A stretch of 37,950 nucleotides of DNA, taken from NCBI GenBank assembly GCA_937995735.1, contig CALKIZ010000039.1:1-37950 (forward strand), in the 5' to 3' direction. The translations under genes were made by a program, and so were the position numbers. Each line of letters starts with the position of its first letter. Within the stretch, counting starts at the first letter, position 1. Of this stretch, positions 1-7,960 are shown in pieces. The notes under the pieces were generated by a model, which was not told where the DNA came from, ran no database searches, and saw nothing but the letters and a program-made list of their open reading frames with translations. Origin of the DNA: an uncultured Neomegalonema sp. GTDB lineage: Bacteria; Pseudomonadota; Alphaproteobacteria; Rhodobacterales; Rhodobacteraceae.

Positions 1-82
1 TTTCAACACTGCGACCGGCTCGCGCCAGCGCAACCAATTGTTCCCTGAATTCCGTCGGGTACGGGTTCCTCGTTCTCGGCAT
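1..82 (-). CDS. IS3-family transposase orfA, N-terminal fragment
   Basis: Reading leftward from an ATG at 82-80, the frame gives MPRTRNPYPTEFREQLVALA followed by RAGRSVE, and stays open to the window edge. This is the typical start of IS3-family OrfA, the helix-turn-helix protein that binds the element's ends. A GGAGAG ribosome-binding site lies about 7 bases upstream. The longer leftward frame that runs through this stretch from 287 is a different reading frame and only overlaps it by chance. Confidence 0.7.
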   Translation of the reverse strand, partial: MPRTRNPYPTEFREQLVALARAGRSVE

Positions 83-137
83 GAAAAACACTCTCCTTCA
101 TCAATGAAAAAGTGTCCACCAAACCGGGGGAACTCCA
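1..137 (-). mobile_element. Left-edge fragment of an IS3-family element (5' end)
   Basis: The terminal inverted repeat of an IS3-type element ends at 137, where the plus strand ends in CA (TG on the minus strand). Read leftward it begins TGGAGTTCCCCCGGTTTGG. It matches the right-edge IS end at 37561 (TGAGCCGCCCCGGGTTTACC) at about 15 of 25 positions, as expected for the two ends of one element type. It holds a short leader and the first 27 codons of orfA, then runs off the window. It interrupts the GemA-like remnant at 138. Whether left and right copies are identical cannot be seen because they cover different parts of the element. Confidence 0.75.
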
Positions 138-277
138 CATGAGACGCTTTACGCCTGCTTGTGTCAGATCCTTCGAAGATGAGACGCCGCAGTGTAATTG
201 TAGGATATCGCGGTAAGTATCATCATCCAAACCGAGCTGTTTTTTGGCGACATGGATGATGCTCGTTTGCTTGCGGC
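138..277 (-). pseudogene. GemA/Mu Gp16-like phage regulatory protein remnant
   Basis: The leftward frame encodes a segment containing IIHVAKKQLGLDDDTYRDIL and, further on, SSKDLTQAGVKRLM. This is the diagnostic AKKxLGLDDDTYR block of the GemA/Gp16 family (DUF1018) of Mu-like phages, whose members are usually about 150-200 residues and affect host gyrase or late-gene control. Only about 46 codons remain: the IS630 element at 280 cuts off the N-terminal side and the IS3-type element at 137 cuts off the C-terminal side. No other phage genes are in view, so this is a prophage scrap. The assignment rests on the motif alone. Confidence 0.6.
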
Positions 278-279
278 TA

Positions 280-1405
280 GTACCCACTATCGCTGGATGT
301 TGCGTCGTGATTCAGTGTTGGGATGTCAAAAAGCATTTCTGAAGCCACTCCGATACATCTGACGGAGTTGGAGCGCGTTGAACTGGAAGGTCTGGCGCGT
401 TCGAGGAAGACGGAGCACCGTCTGCGGCAACGAGCACGGATTGTGCTTCTTGCGGCATCCGGTGTTGCGACGCGCGCCATCGGTCGCGAGGTGGGTTGCA
501 CGACAGGTACGGCGTCGAAGTGGCGGGTACGCTATGCGGCGGATCGGCTGGCGGGTTTGGGCGAAAGCGGCAATCGCGGTGCGGCACCGAAATACACTGA
601 GGAAACGACGCGGCGCATTCTGCGAGTGCTCGATCTCGCACCGCCACCGGGTCACGGTCGCTGGACGGGGCCGCTGATCGCCAAAGCCCTCGGCGATGTC
701 GATGTACAGCATGTGTGGCGGGTGCTGCGGGCACAGAAAGTCGATCTTGCAGGCCGCAAAAGCTGGTGCGAAAGCAACGATCCGGAGTTCGCCTCCAAGG
801 CGGCACAGATTGTTGGGCTCTATATGGGTCCGCCGGAGAACGCGCTGGTCATCTGTGTCGATGAGAACCCTCGATCCAGGCGCTCGAACGCAGGCAGGGT
901 TACCTGAAACTGCCCGACGGACGCGCCCTGACCGGACAGTCGCATACCTACACCCGTCACGGAACCAGCACGCTGTTTGCTGCGCTCAATATTGCCACCG
1001 GCGAGGTCACTGGCAAACAATACAAGCGCCGCCGCCGTATAGAATTTCTCGATTTCATGAACCGTATTGTCAAGGCCAATCCGGGGCGTGAAATCCACAT
1101 CATTCTCGATAATCTCAACACCCACAAGCCAAAGAACGACCGCTGGTTGGCGCGAAACAGAAATGTTCATTTCCATTTCACGCCCACACGGGCCTCATGG
1201 CTCAATCAGGTCGAAATCTGGTTCTCCATCCTCTCGGCAAAAGCCCTCGCAGGGGCATCGTTCTCATCGCGAAAACAGCTCATCGCCCATATCGACGATT
1301 TCATCAAAATCTACAACGAAGACGCCGCGCCCTTCGTCTGGACAACGTCAGAAGTCCATCAGACACGACTCAAACCATGTTTCGCTGAACAATGATTCCG
1401 GGTAC
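280..1405 (+). mobile_element. IS630-family insertion sequence with TA target duplication
   Basis: The element is bounded by GTACCC at 280-285 and GGGTAC at 1400-1405, with TA dinucleotides outside at 278-279 and 1406-1407. TA target duplication is the hallmark of the IS630/Tc1-mariner group. Beyond the perfect outer six bases the inverted repeats match only partly. It holds a single frameshifted transposase gene. The flanks do not belong to one gene: a leftward GemA remnant lies left and a rightward nnrU remnant right. A simple insertion into one gene therefore does not explain the junction. Confidence 0.8.
323..1395 (+). pseudogene. IS630-family transposase, disrupted by a one-base frameshift
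   Basis: The first frame (323-907) has the N-terminal helix-turn-helix region and reaches the first catalytic Asp in CVDEN. At about 866-868 the frame breaks, and the homologous sequence continues from 868 in the -1 frame (PSIQALERRQGYLKLPDG) to 1395. That part contains the second Asp (IILDNLNTH) and the catalytic Glu (SWLNQVEIWF). Family members normally read VDEKPSIQ, so one base of the Lys codon appears to be missing. Joined, the product would be about 357 residues, normal for the family. No A6G-type slippery run is present at the break, so a real mutation (or an assembly error) is more likely than programmed frameshifting. Inactive as written. Confidence 0.85.
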
Positions 1406-1407
1406 TA

Positions 1408-1602
1408 GTGTTGTTTGGTGGATTATTGGCATGGTCTGTGGTTGAGGTAGTTGTTCTCAATCGTGCTTCTGGAAAACCGGATTTGCCGCTTGCATCCGAA
1501 AATGCTGTGATCGCTTGGGCGGCAATTCCCATCGGATTGGGGGCTTGGATTTTGTTTTTCGCCGGTCACGCCTGGTTAATTGGAGTATCACCGCTGGGAT
1601 GA
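1408..1602 (+). pseudogene. NnrU-family membrane protein, C-terminal remnant
   Basis: The frame directly after the IS630 end encodes LLFGGLLAWSVVEVVVLN and later FFAGHAWLIGVSPLG before a stop at 1600-1602. This matches the C-terminal third of NnrU-family integral membrane proteins, which are linked to nitrite/nitric oxide metabolism and usually run near 190-230 residues. Only about 64 codons remain. The apparent GTG start at 1408 lies at the IS junction and has no ribosome-binding site. The stop codon overlaps the mobA start (ATGA), so nnrU was probably the first gene of the molybdenum cofactor operon before the IS630-associated rearrangement. Family assignment is from remembered motifs and is moderate. 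Confidence 0.6.
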
Positions 1603-2204
1603 AAATTTACGGAGTAATACTAGCGGGTGGTTTAGCGCGGCGCATGGGTGGAGGTGCGGAAGCTCCGGGTGATAAAGCATTGATCATGCTTGATGGACAG
1701 ACTTTGCTTGATCGCGTGATTGAGCGTTTGGCTCCCCAGATAAGTGCTATTGTCATTAATGCGAATGGAGATGGTGGGCGGTTTGGCACAAAATTACCGG
1801 TTATTCCTGACCTTAATGACAGCAGATCCGGGCCGTTGGCGGGAGTGTTAGCGGGGCTAGAATACGCAAAACGCGAAGGTGCAAGCCATATTGTAACGGT
1901 TGCAGTCGATACCCCATTTTTCCCAAGCAATCTCGTCTCACGATTAGAAGAATCTGCTAACACACAGGGTACTCCTCTTGCTTGTGCGAAAACGGGTGAC
2001 CGGACCCATCCGGTGTTCGGATTTTGGCCGGTCACTTTGTTCGATGACCTGCGGGTGGCAATGGACGATGGGATGCGAAAGGTAGATCGTTGGACGGCAA
2101 AGCATGGATGTGCCGAGGCAGTGTTTGAGGCAGAACCGTTCGATCCTTTTTTCAATGTCAACACGCCGGAAGATTTGATTGAAGCGGAAAGGTTGCTGCT
2201 GTGA
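1599..2204 (+). CDS. mobA: Molybdenum cofactor guanylyltransferase
   Basis: MobA joins GMP from GTP to molybdopterin-Mo, making the bis-MGD cofactor used by DMSO-reductase-family enzymes in the cytoplasm. The 201-residue product begins MKIYGVILAGGLARRMGG, the glycine-rich nucleotide-binding signature, and has a K in GDKALIMLDGQ, SGPLAGVLAGLE, and the metal-site DTPFF motif. The family's C-terminal NVNTPEDL is present. An in-frame GTG/ATG extension back to 1515 exists, but the family signature starts at 1599, where ATGA overlaps the stop of the upstream nnrU remnant. The gene overlaps mobB by 4 bp. Its native promoter may have been lost with the front of nnrU. Confidence 0.93.
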   Translation: MKIYGVILAGGLARRMGGGAEAPGDKALIMLDGQTLLDRVIERLAPQISAIVINANGDGGRFGTKLPVIPDLNDSRSGPLAGVLAGLEYAKREGASHIVTVAVDTPFFPSNLVSRLEESANTQGTPLACAKTGDRTHPVFGFWPVTLFDDLRVAMDDGMRKVDRWTAKHGCAEAVFEAEPFDPFFNVNTPEDLIEAERLLL

Positions 2205-2695
2205 AACTCTACGGCGTGACAGGCTGGAAGAACAACGGCAAGACGACTTTAGTTGAACGGCTGGTAACCGAGATTTCCAGCCGAGGGTTCTCTGTATCAA
2301 CAATCAAGCACGCCCATCATGCGTTTGATGTCGACCATAAAGGCAGGGATAGCTATCGCCATCGGGAAGCGGGCGCTCATGAAGTGCTTGTCGGGTCCGG
2401 CGCTCGCTGGGCGTTGATACACGAATTACGAGATGAGCCGGAACCAACCTTGGAGGCGTTGATTAGCAAATTATCACCATGTGACCTCGTTTTGATAGAA
2501 GGCTATAAACGTGACACTCACCCGAAAATCGAGGCGTACCGGCTGGAGGCAGGTAAAGAATTGATCGCCACTGACGACAACTCGATTAAATTGATTGCAA
2601 CTGATACGCCGCTCGACATTGATCGTCCTCAAAGGGACTTGAATGATGTTTCCGGGATTGCCGATTTCATCCTATGCGAAGTAGGGCTGGCCTAG
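2201..2695 (+). CDS. mobB: Molybdopterin-guanine dinucleotide biosynthesis adaptor protein
   Basis: MobB is a GTP-binding partner of MobA and MoeA, thought to supply GTP or bridge the two steps. The 164-residue protein starts MKLYGVTGWKNNGKTTL; GWKNNGKTT is its P-loop. STIKHAHHAFDVDHKGRDS with a following HREAGA, and DLVLIEGYK, are the family's conserved blocks. It starts with GTG at 2201, overlapping the mobA stop by 4 bp (GTGA), and its TAG stop abuts the moeA start with no gap. This points to translational coupling throughout mobA-mobB-moeA. Confidence 0.93.
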   Translation: MKLYGVTGWKNNGKTTLVERLVTEISSRGFSVSTIKHAHHAFDVDHKGRDSYRHREAGAHEVLVGSGARWALIHELRDEPEPTLEALISKLSPCDLVLIEGYKRDTHPKIEAYRLEAGKELIATDDNSIKLIATDTPLDIDRPQRDLNDVSGIADFILCEVGLA

Positions 2696-3943
2696 ATGCT
2701 CAAGAATGATTGTTTTGCTCTGCCGCCGGGAGTCGATTGGACACCTGTTCCTGACGCACTGGAAACTTTGCGCCAACGGATTGATCCCATTGCAAAGGCC
2801 GAAACTGTTTCGCTTGACGCTTCATTGGGCCGTATTCTTGCCGCCGATGCTATTGCGAAACGAAGCACACCACCTCACGATAACGCTGCCGTCGATGGTT
2901 ACGCCGTCGCTCATGCCGCGCTGACCCCTGAGGGGGATCAAGTCTTAAAGTTGTTGGGTGGTCGTGCCGCCGCCGGAGCGCCCTTTATCGGAAATGTTGC
3001 GATTGGAGGTGCGGTGCGGACTTTGACTGGTGCAGTAATGCCTGACGGGACAGACTCTGTGGTCATGCAAGAAGATGTCGAAACCGGAAATGGTACGATT
3101 ACTTTTGGGTCGGGCCTGAAAGCAGGGGCCAATCGGAGGAAGATGGGTGAAGATGTCAGTGCGGGCGATATTGCAATAATTAAAGGTCGCAGACTGATTG
3201 GGACTGACCTTGCTCAGGCCGCGTCGGTCGGCGTTTCGGCATTATCCGTGTATCGACCGTTACGGGTTGCGATTTTTTCGACCGGTGACGAATTATGCGA
3301 ACCGACCGAGATACCGAAATCGGGCGAAATTTACGATGCCAATAGGCCCATGCTTTCAGGACTGGCGCGCGCTCAAGGCTTTGCTGTTGTCGATATGGGG
3401 CGGGTCCCTGATCGACCCGAAGCTGTTCGGGCCGCATTGATCGACGCTTCGACGAAGGCTGATGCAATTGTGACCTCTGGGGGTGCGTCGGGGGGGGATG
3501 AAGATCATATTGCGCGTGAGCTAACCGCTTTAGGAGCGATGACGGAATGGCGCATTGCCATGAAACCCGGACGCCCCATCGCGATGGGGCAATTAGATGG
3601 TGTGCCGGTCTTCGGGTTGCCCGGCAATCCTGTGGCTGCCTTTGTTTGTTTTTTGATATTTGCGCGCCCGGCATTATTGCGCCTTGCGGGAGGGGATTGG
3701 CCGGAACTGCCGAGATTTCCTGTCAAAATCACAGGCCCCGCTAAAAAACGATCAGGCAGAACAGAATACTTGCGTGGTCGCTATATCGGCGATGGCAAAG
3801 TGGAAAAATTTCGCTCCGAAGGATCAGGACTTATTTCCGGTTTGCGGTGGTCTGACGGTCTTATTGAACTCTCACATAATCGGGATCGCGTAGAAGCGGG
3901 AGAGACGGTAGACTACATCCCGTATTCTTCTTTCGGATTGTGA
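2696..3943 (+). CDS. moeA: Molybdopterin molybdenumtransferase
   Basis: MoeA inserts molybdate into adenylylated molybdopterin, the step before MobA. At 415 residues it has normal family length. Visible signatures are PPHDNAAVDGYAV near residue 60, the central MoCF-type domain with FSTGDELCEP, and IVTSGGASGGDEDHIARE followed by KPGRPIAMGQLDGVPVFGLP and the PGNPVA loop. The C-terminal beta domain ends at IPYSSFGL. The start ATG directly follows the mobB stop, so expression is presumably coupled. No partner moaABCDE or molybdate transporter genes are in the window. Confidence 0.95.
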   Translation: MLKNDCFALPPGVDWTPVPDALETLRQRIDPIAKAETVSLDASLGRILAADAIAKRSTPPHDNAAVDGYAVAHAALTPEGDQVLKLLGGRAAAGAPFIGNVAIGGAVRTLTGAVMPDGTDSVVMQEDVETGNGTITFGSGLKAGANRRKMGEDVSAGDIAIIKGRRLIGTDLAQAASVGVSALSVYRPLRVAIFSTGDELCEPTEIPKSGEIYDANRPMLSGLARAQGFAVVDMGRVPDRPEAVRAALIDASTKADAIVTSGGASGGDEDHIARELTALGAMTEWRIAMKPGRPIAMGQLDGVPVFGLPGNPVAAFVCFLIFARPALLRLAGGDWPELPRFPVKITGPAKKRSGRTEYLRGRYIGDGKVEKFRSEGSGLISGLRWSDGLIELSHNRDRVEAGETVDYIPYSSFGL

Positions 3944-3950
3944 GATCAAC

Positions 3951-4715
3951 ATGACCCAAGCTGATAAAGCCAATGCCTTTCGTGCTCTCCATGTCAAAGG
4001 CGACCCTGTTATCTTGTTCAATGTCTGGGATGCTGGGAGTGCAAAGACTGTTGCAGCGCAAGGCGCAAAAGCGCTTGCGACGGGATCAGCGCCGGTTGCA
4101 ATGGCGTTCGGGTTTACCGATGGTGAGAAAATTCCACTCAAACTCGCTTGTGAAAACTTCGAGCGTATAATTTCTGTCACAGACCTGCCGGTCACCATGG
4201 ACCTTGAGGGCGGATATGGTGTGGATGAAGTCACTATTATGGCATCTGTCACGGCCGGCTTAAAGGCAGGTGCGGTTGGCTTCAATTTTGAAGATCAGAT
4301 TGTTGGCGGCGAAGGACTTCACACCATTAATGTTCAAGAAAAGCGTGTGGCAGCAGTTCGCAAAGCATCGGATGATTTTGGGATTCCTGCATTCATAAAC
4401 GCGCGAACCGATATTTTCTTGAAGGCCAAGCCGGATACGCACTCTAGTGCGATGTTAGATGATGCGATTATTAGAGCTAAAGCCTATGCGGGTGCAGGTG
4501 CGGATGGCTTTTTTGCTCCGGGTTTGAACGACGAAACGATGATCGAGCGTTTGTGCCGCGAAGTGTCCATACCCGTCAATATTATCGCTTTGCCGGGGAC
4601 GCCGCCGAATGACAGGCTTGCGGAGTTAGGTGTTGGCCGGATTAGCTACGGTCCTGTGCCATACAAAAAAATGATGTCGGCTCTCGGTGAAGCCGCAAAG
4701 TCGGCATTTGGATAA
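3951..4715 (+). CDS. Isocitrate lyase/PEP mutase-family protein
   Basis: The 254-residue protein belongs to the PEP mutase/isocitrate lyase superfamily of TIM-barrel enzymes that break or rearrange C-C or C-P bonds next to a carboxylate with Mg2+. Recognisable pieces are FNVWDAGSAKTVAAQGAKAL, the metal-binding TMDLEGGYG, GAVGFNFEDQ and INARTDIFL, with IALPGTPPNDRLAELGVGRI near the end. It lacks the active-site KKCGH(L) segment of true isocitrate lyase and is close to the short uncharacterised oxaloacetate-decarboxylase-like members. The exact substrate cannot be read. It starts 7 bp after moeA, so it probably rides on the molybdenum cofactor operon, though a functional link is not evident. 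Confidence 0.85.
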   Translation: MTQADKANAFRALHVKGDPVILFNVWDAGSAKTVAAQGAKALATGSAPVAMAFGFTDGEKIPLKLACENFERIISVTDLPVTMDLEGGYGVDEVTIMASVTAGLKAGAVGFNFEDQIVGGEGLHTINVQEKRVAAVRKASDDFGIPAFINARTDIFLKAKPDTHSSAMLDDAIIRAKAYAGAGADGFFAPGLNDETMIERLCREVSIPVNIIALPGTPPNDRLAELGVGRISYGPVPYKKMMSALGEAAKSAFG

Positions 4716-4727
4716 TTCGTCTATGAT

Positions 4728-4754
4728 CCGCTGGTCCAAAGTGTCTGACAGCGG
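4728..4754. terminator. Possible weak hairpin between convergent genes
   Basis: CCGCTG at 4728-4733 and CAGCGG at 4749-4754 form a 6-bp GC-rich stem in the 73-bp gap between two converging genes. There is no proper U-run on either side, so a role as a terminator is weakly supported. A second small palindrome, CCTAAATTTAGG at 4782-4793, overlaps the gpt stop codon. Confidence 0.25.
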
Positions 4755-4788
4755 CTTTGCAAACTAGGCGGAAAGCATAATCCTAAAT

Positions 4789-5292
4789 TTAGGCATCCCC
4801 TCTGAGGGGTTTTGCGTAGGCCAGCTCTAAGTCCCAAGGGAAATAAATCCATGTGTCTTGGGAAACCTCAGTGATGAAGGTTTGAACCAGCGGGCGGCCT
4901 TTTGGTTTTGCGTAGACGGTGGCAAAATGTGCCGCCGGATAAAGTTTGCGTACAGCATCAAGCGTCTTTCCACTGTCCACGAGGTCGTCGACGATCAAGA
5001 TACCCTCACCATCGCCAACAATTTCGGGGTCCGGCGATTTGAGAATTTGTGCGCTGTCAGCCTGATCTTGATGCGAGTATGATTTTACGCTAATCGTATC
5101 GACAACACGGATGTTTAATTCGCGCGCGACGATGCATCCGGGAACCATACCGCCACGGGTGATTGCGACGACAGCTTTCCATGTCCCGTCCCCACTTGGT
5201 CCTTGTCCGTCGAGACGCCAAGCCAAGGCTCTGGCGTCTCGATGCATTTGATCCCATGAGACATGAAATGCTTTTTCAGCCGAGTTTGTCAC
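4789..5292 (-). CDS. gpt: Xanthine-guanine phosphoribosyltransferase
   Basis: Gpt salvages guanine and xanthine by transferring them to PRPP, giving GMP and XMP. The 167-residue protein has the type I PRPP-binding loop [14 protein letters not shown], the N-terminal [18 protein letters not shown] and the C-terminal WIYFPWDLE base-pocket segment, all diagnostic for the Gpt subfamily rather than Hpt. The GTG start at 5292 overlaps the upstream FKBP gene's stop by 4 bp (GTGA), so the two genes form a leftward operon. Length and motifs are complete. Confidence 0.93.
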   Translation of the reverse strand: MTNSAEKAFHVSWDQMHRDARALAWRLDGQGPSGDGTWKAVVAITRGGMVPGCIVARELNIRVVDTISVKSYSHQDQADSAQILKSPDPEIVGDGEGILIVDDLVDSGKTLDAVRKLYPAAHFATVYAKPKGRPLVQTFITEVSQDTWIYFPWDLELAYAKPLRGDA

Positions 5293-5789
5293 TTGACTGC
5301 AATCAACTCTACATCAAAAATTAATGTTGCATTTGGCGGGATAACGCCACCCGCGCCACGCGCCCCGTAGCCAAGCTCCGAGGGTATTGTGAATTCGTAT
5401 CGAGCGCCTTCTTTCATAAGCTGAACGCCTTCGGTCCAGCCCGCTATGACGCCATTAAGAGGGAATTCGATTGTTTGGCCCCGATCACGGGAACTGTCGA
5501 ATTTTGTGCCGTCCGTCAATGTCCCTGTGTAATGGACCTCGACGGTATCCGTGGCGACGGGTTGACGTCCTGTGCCTTCTTCCAGAACTTTGTATTGAAG
5601 GCCACTCGCCGTTACGGTGACGCCCTCTTTTTTCGCGTTCTCGTCCAAATATTCCATCGGAGTCAGTGTCCTTGTTGTGTTTTGTTCCTGCGCTAATGCA
5701 GAAAAGCCTTGGTTTTCAGAGGCATATTGCCAGTAAATTACCGCCCCGGCAGCTATTGCAAGAAAGGGTGCTATGGTCATGAAACGCAT
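5289..5789 (-). CDS. FKBP-type peptidyl-prolyl isomerase, membrane-anchored or exported
   Basis: The protein is a 166-residue prolyl isomerase that would speed folding of proteins outside the inner membrane. A short basic start and one hydrophobic segment (about residues 5-20) form a signal anchor. A short linker and a single complete FKBP domain follow, with [45 protein letters not shown] and [15 protein letters not shown] chose the ATG at 5789 because AGGAG sits 6 bases upstream. An open frame extends to 5843 but adds a non-homologous stretch without a ribosome-binding site. It overlaps gpt by 4 bp. The signal lacks a clear cleavage site, so anchoring is more likely than release. Confidence 0.9.
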   Translation of the reverse strand: MRFMTIAPFLAIAAGAVIYWQYASENQGFSALAQEQNTTRTLTPMEYLDENAKKEGVTVTASGLQYKVLEEGTGRQPVATDTVEVHYTGTLTDGTKFDSSRDRGQTIEFPLNGVIAGWTEGVQLMKEGARYEFTIPSELGYGARGAGGVIPPNATLIFDVELIAVK

Positions 5790-5990
5790 CCGTATCTCCT
5801 GTATTGGGTGGTCCATTGTTCCGGCGCGACCATAACGATGCAAACGATCTGCGCAAGCGGTGTTGAGCGGCTTTAATCATGCAAAATATGTCTTCGTACA
5901 GCGCATTCTTACGCCACAGCTGTACAAACCTGTAGATACAGCATAAACGCGGGCAAAGAGCGTTTTCGCTCCTCCTCCGAAAGTGATCAC
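5790..5990. promoter_or_regulatory. Divergent control region with a GCTGTA/TACAGC inverted repeat
   Basis: This 201-bp spacer lies between the leftward FKBP-gpt operon and the rightward helicase gene, so it must carry promoters for both. The only clear structure is a perfect 6-bp inverted repeat, GCTGTA at 5919-5924 and TACAGC at 5937-5942, separated by 12 bases. It could be an operator or a hairpin in the helicase leader. I could not assign convincing -35/-10 boxes. Confidence 0.4.
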
Positions 5991-7901
5991 ATGAGCGATT
6001 TCGACGGCGTGGTTCCCGCGTTGCAAATAGCGTTGTCAAAACGCGGATATGACAAATTAACGCCGGTACAAAACGCTGTCCTTGCGCCAGAGCTGGCCGA
6101 TGCTGACTTACTGGTTTCCGCACAGACAGGTTCAGGGAAAACTGTGGCGTTCGGACTGGCGATTGCGCCTACCCTTCTTGAGAAAGAAGAGCGATTGCCT
6201 GTGATTTCTCCACCTATGGCCTTAGCAATCGCCCCGACGCGCGAACTTGCAATGCAGGTGAAAGGCGAGCTTGATTGGCTTTATAAAGAAACCGGCGCTC
6301 AGATCGCGTCATGCGTTGGCGGCATGGACGCACGCGCTGAACGCCGTTCCTTGCAGCGCGGCGCTCATATCGTTGTCGGGACGCCGGGTCGGTTACGTGA
6401 TCATATTGAGCGCAATGCGCTGGACTTGAGTGGGATACGCGCAACCGTATTGGATGAAGCCGACGAGATGCTCGACCTTGGCTTTCGCGAAGACCTTGAA
6501 TTTATTCTCGGTGAAGCCCCGGAAGATCGCAGGAGCTTGATGTTTTCCGCAACTGTTCCACGCGGTATTGCAAGTCTTGCAAAGAAATTTCAACGCAATG
6601 CTGTCCGCGTAGAGACGGTCGCCGAAAAATCTCAGCATGGTGATATTGAATACCGGGCGCTGCATGTTGCTTCAAACGACCGCGACAATGCCATTGTAAA
6701 TATGTTGCGGTACTATGAACCTAAGAACGCTCTGGTGTTTTGCGGAACGCGGGCAATGGTCAACCATATGACCGCGCGCTTTAATAATCGTGGATTCTCC
6801 GTCGTCGCACTGTCTGGTGAGTTGAGTCAAAACGAGAGAACCCATGCTTTACAGGCGATGCGGGACGGGCGCGCACAAGTCTGTATTGCAACTGATGTTG
6901 CGGCGCGGGGCATTGATTTGCCTGATCTTGAATTGGTTATCCACGCCGAGTTGCCAAAAACGTCTGAGACTTTGCTTCACCGTTCAGGTCGAACTGGAAG
7001 GGCGGGGCGAAAAGGTGTTTCTGCACTTATAGTGCCCGGTAATATGCGGCGTAAGGCGGAGCGCCTGCTTCAGAACGCGAAGATCACCGCTGAATGGGCG
7101 CGGCCTCCTTCTGCAGACGATGTGCTGCGCAAAGACGATGAGCGGTTGCTTGCGATGCCTTGGCTTCAAAATGAAGTCGAGGAAGAAGAACGTGAGTTCG
7201 CAAATGCACTGCTCGCTAAGTTCGGCGGTGAAAGGATTGCTGCGGCACTTGTGCGTCAATACCGCGCCGGGCGTTCAGCACCAGAAGAACTTCATGAAAC
7301 CGCGATACGGGAAGATCGAAAGCCTGCGCGACCTCGTGCCGATTTCGACGGTGGCGTTTGGGTTTCTTTGTCGGTCGGGCGTAAGCAACAGGCGGAACCG
7401 CGATGGTTAATCCCAATGCTGTGCAAGACGACGACGTTGACAAGCAAAGAAATTGGCGCAATCCGCGCTCAATATACGGAAACATTCGTCGAAATTCATA
7501 AAGATGCCATTGAAGGATTCATGGGGTCGCTTGAAAATTCGATGTTAGAAAAAACGGTTACGGTCAAACGATTAAATGGCTTACCGGATTTAAACGCCAC
7601 TGAGCCATCACCGGACGCTCAATTTAAAAAGCACCCCCGTAAGGGAAAAGTGAAAAAAGAGGGATATCCGAAGAAGGAAGAGGGCGGTGGCAAAAAGCCT
7701 GCTTATAAGAAGAAGTCTGCGAGCGATAAACCGAAGTCAACTCCGCCAGACAGACAGAAAAAGAAAGACATCGAGGCAGAAAAACCTTCGACAAGCAAAA
7801 AATCTTTCAAAGCGAAAGGTGGGCGTGGTGCTGATGACGTTATGCGCCGTGCTCCAAGCAAACCGAAGAAAAAGAAACACAAGAAGCAAGCTGATTCATA
7901 A
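5991..7901 (+). CDS. DEAD-box RNA helicase with DbpA-type RNA-binding domain and basic tail
   Basis: The 636-residue protein is an ATP-dependent RNA helicase of the DeaD/CsdA/DbpA type, acting on ribosome assembly or cold-induced RNA structure. The two RecA domains show the Q motif (DKLTPVQ, about residue 21), AQTGSGKT (44-51), APTRELA, TPGR, DEAD (155-158), SAT (186-188), CIATDVAARGIDLPDLE and HRSGRTGRAGRKG. Residues about 455-535 (WVSLSVGRKQQAEPRWLIPM onward) fit the DbpA RRM-like RNA-binding domain. Residues about 550-636 are a very Lys/Pro/Ser-rich, probably disordered tail, as often found in alphaproteobacterial homologues. The gene ends at a strong hairpin terminator and has its own upstream spacer, so it is likely monocistronic. 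Confidence 0.93.
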   Translation: MSDFDGVVPALQIALSKRGYDKLTPVQNAVLAPELADADLLVSAQTGSGKTVAFGLAIAPTLLEKEERLPVISPPMALAIAPTRELAMQVKGELDWLYKETGAQIASCVGGMDARAERRSLQRGAHIVVGTPGRLRDHIERNALDLSGIRATVLDEADEMLDLGFREDLEFILGEAPEDRRSLMFSATVPRGIASLAKKFQRNAVRVETVAEKSQHGDIEYRALHVASNDRDNAIVNMLRYYEPKNALVFCGTRAMVNHMTARFNNRGFSVVALSGELSQNERTHALQAMRDGRAQVCIATDVAARGIDLPDLELVIHAELPKTSETLLHRSGRTGRAGRKGVSALIVPGNMRRKAERLLQNAKITAEWARPPSADDVLRKDDERLLAMPWLQNEVEEEEREFANALLAKFGGERIAAALVRQYRAGRSAPEELHETAIREDRKPARPRADFDGGVWVSLSVGRKQQAEPRWLIPMLCKTTTLTSKEIGAIRAQYTETFVEIHKDAIEGFMGSLENSMLEKTVTVKRLNGLPDLNATEPSPDAQFKKHPRKGKVKKEGYPKKEEGGGKKPAYKKKSASDKPKSTPPDRQKKKDIEAEKPSTSKKSFKAKGGRGADDVMRRAPSKPKKKKHKKQADS

Positions 7902-7902
7902 A

Positions 7903-7930
7903 AAAACACCCCGGATGAACGGGGTGTTTT
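7903..7930. terminator. Bidirectional rho-independent terminator
   Basis: AAAACACCCCG (7903-7913) and CGGGGTGTTTT (7920-7930) form a perfect 11-bp stem with a 6-base GATGAA loop. It starts one base after the helicase stop codon. The stem ends in T residues on both strands, so it can end the rightward helicase transcript and the leftward transcript of the gene at 7961-8629. Confidence 0.9.
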
Positions 7931-7960
7931 AAACGTCTTCAAAAGCTAGAGACTGCTTGT

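Noticed and set aside
83-287. A single leftward 94-residue gene from 287 to 3
   Set aside because: It is a chance fusion: the first codons come from the IS630 end, the middle from the GemA remnant, and the last third is an out-of-frame reading of the IS3-type element.
860-875. Programmed frameshift in the IS630 transposase
   Set aside because: No A6G or X-XXY-YYZ slippery heptamer is present at the break; a lost base explains it better.
1515-1598. Extended mobA N-terminus from 1515
   Set aside because: The added residues are an out-of-frame reading of the nnrU remnant; the MobA signature starts at 1599.
5790-5843. Longer FKBP isomerase start at 5843
   Set aside because: There is no ribosome site there, and AGGAG precedes the ATG at 5789, which gives a normal signal-anchor start.
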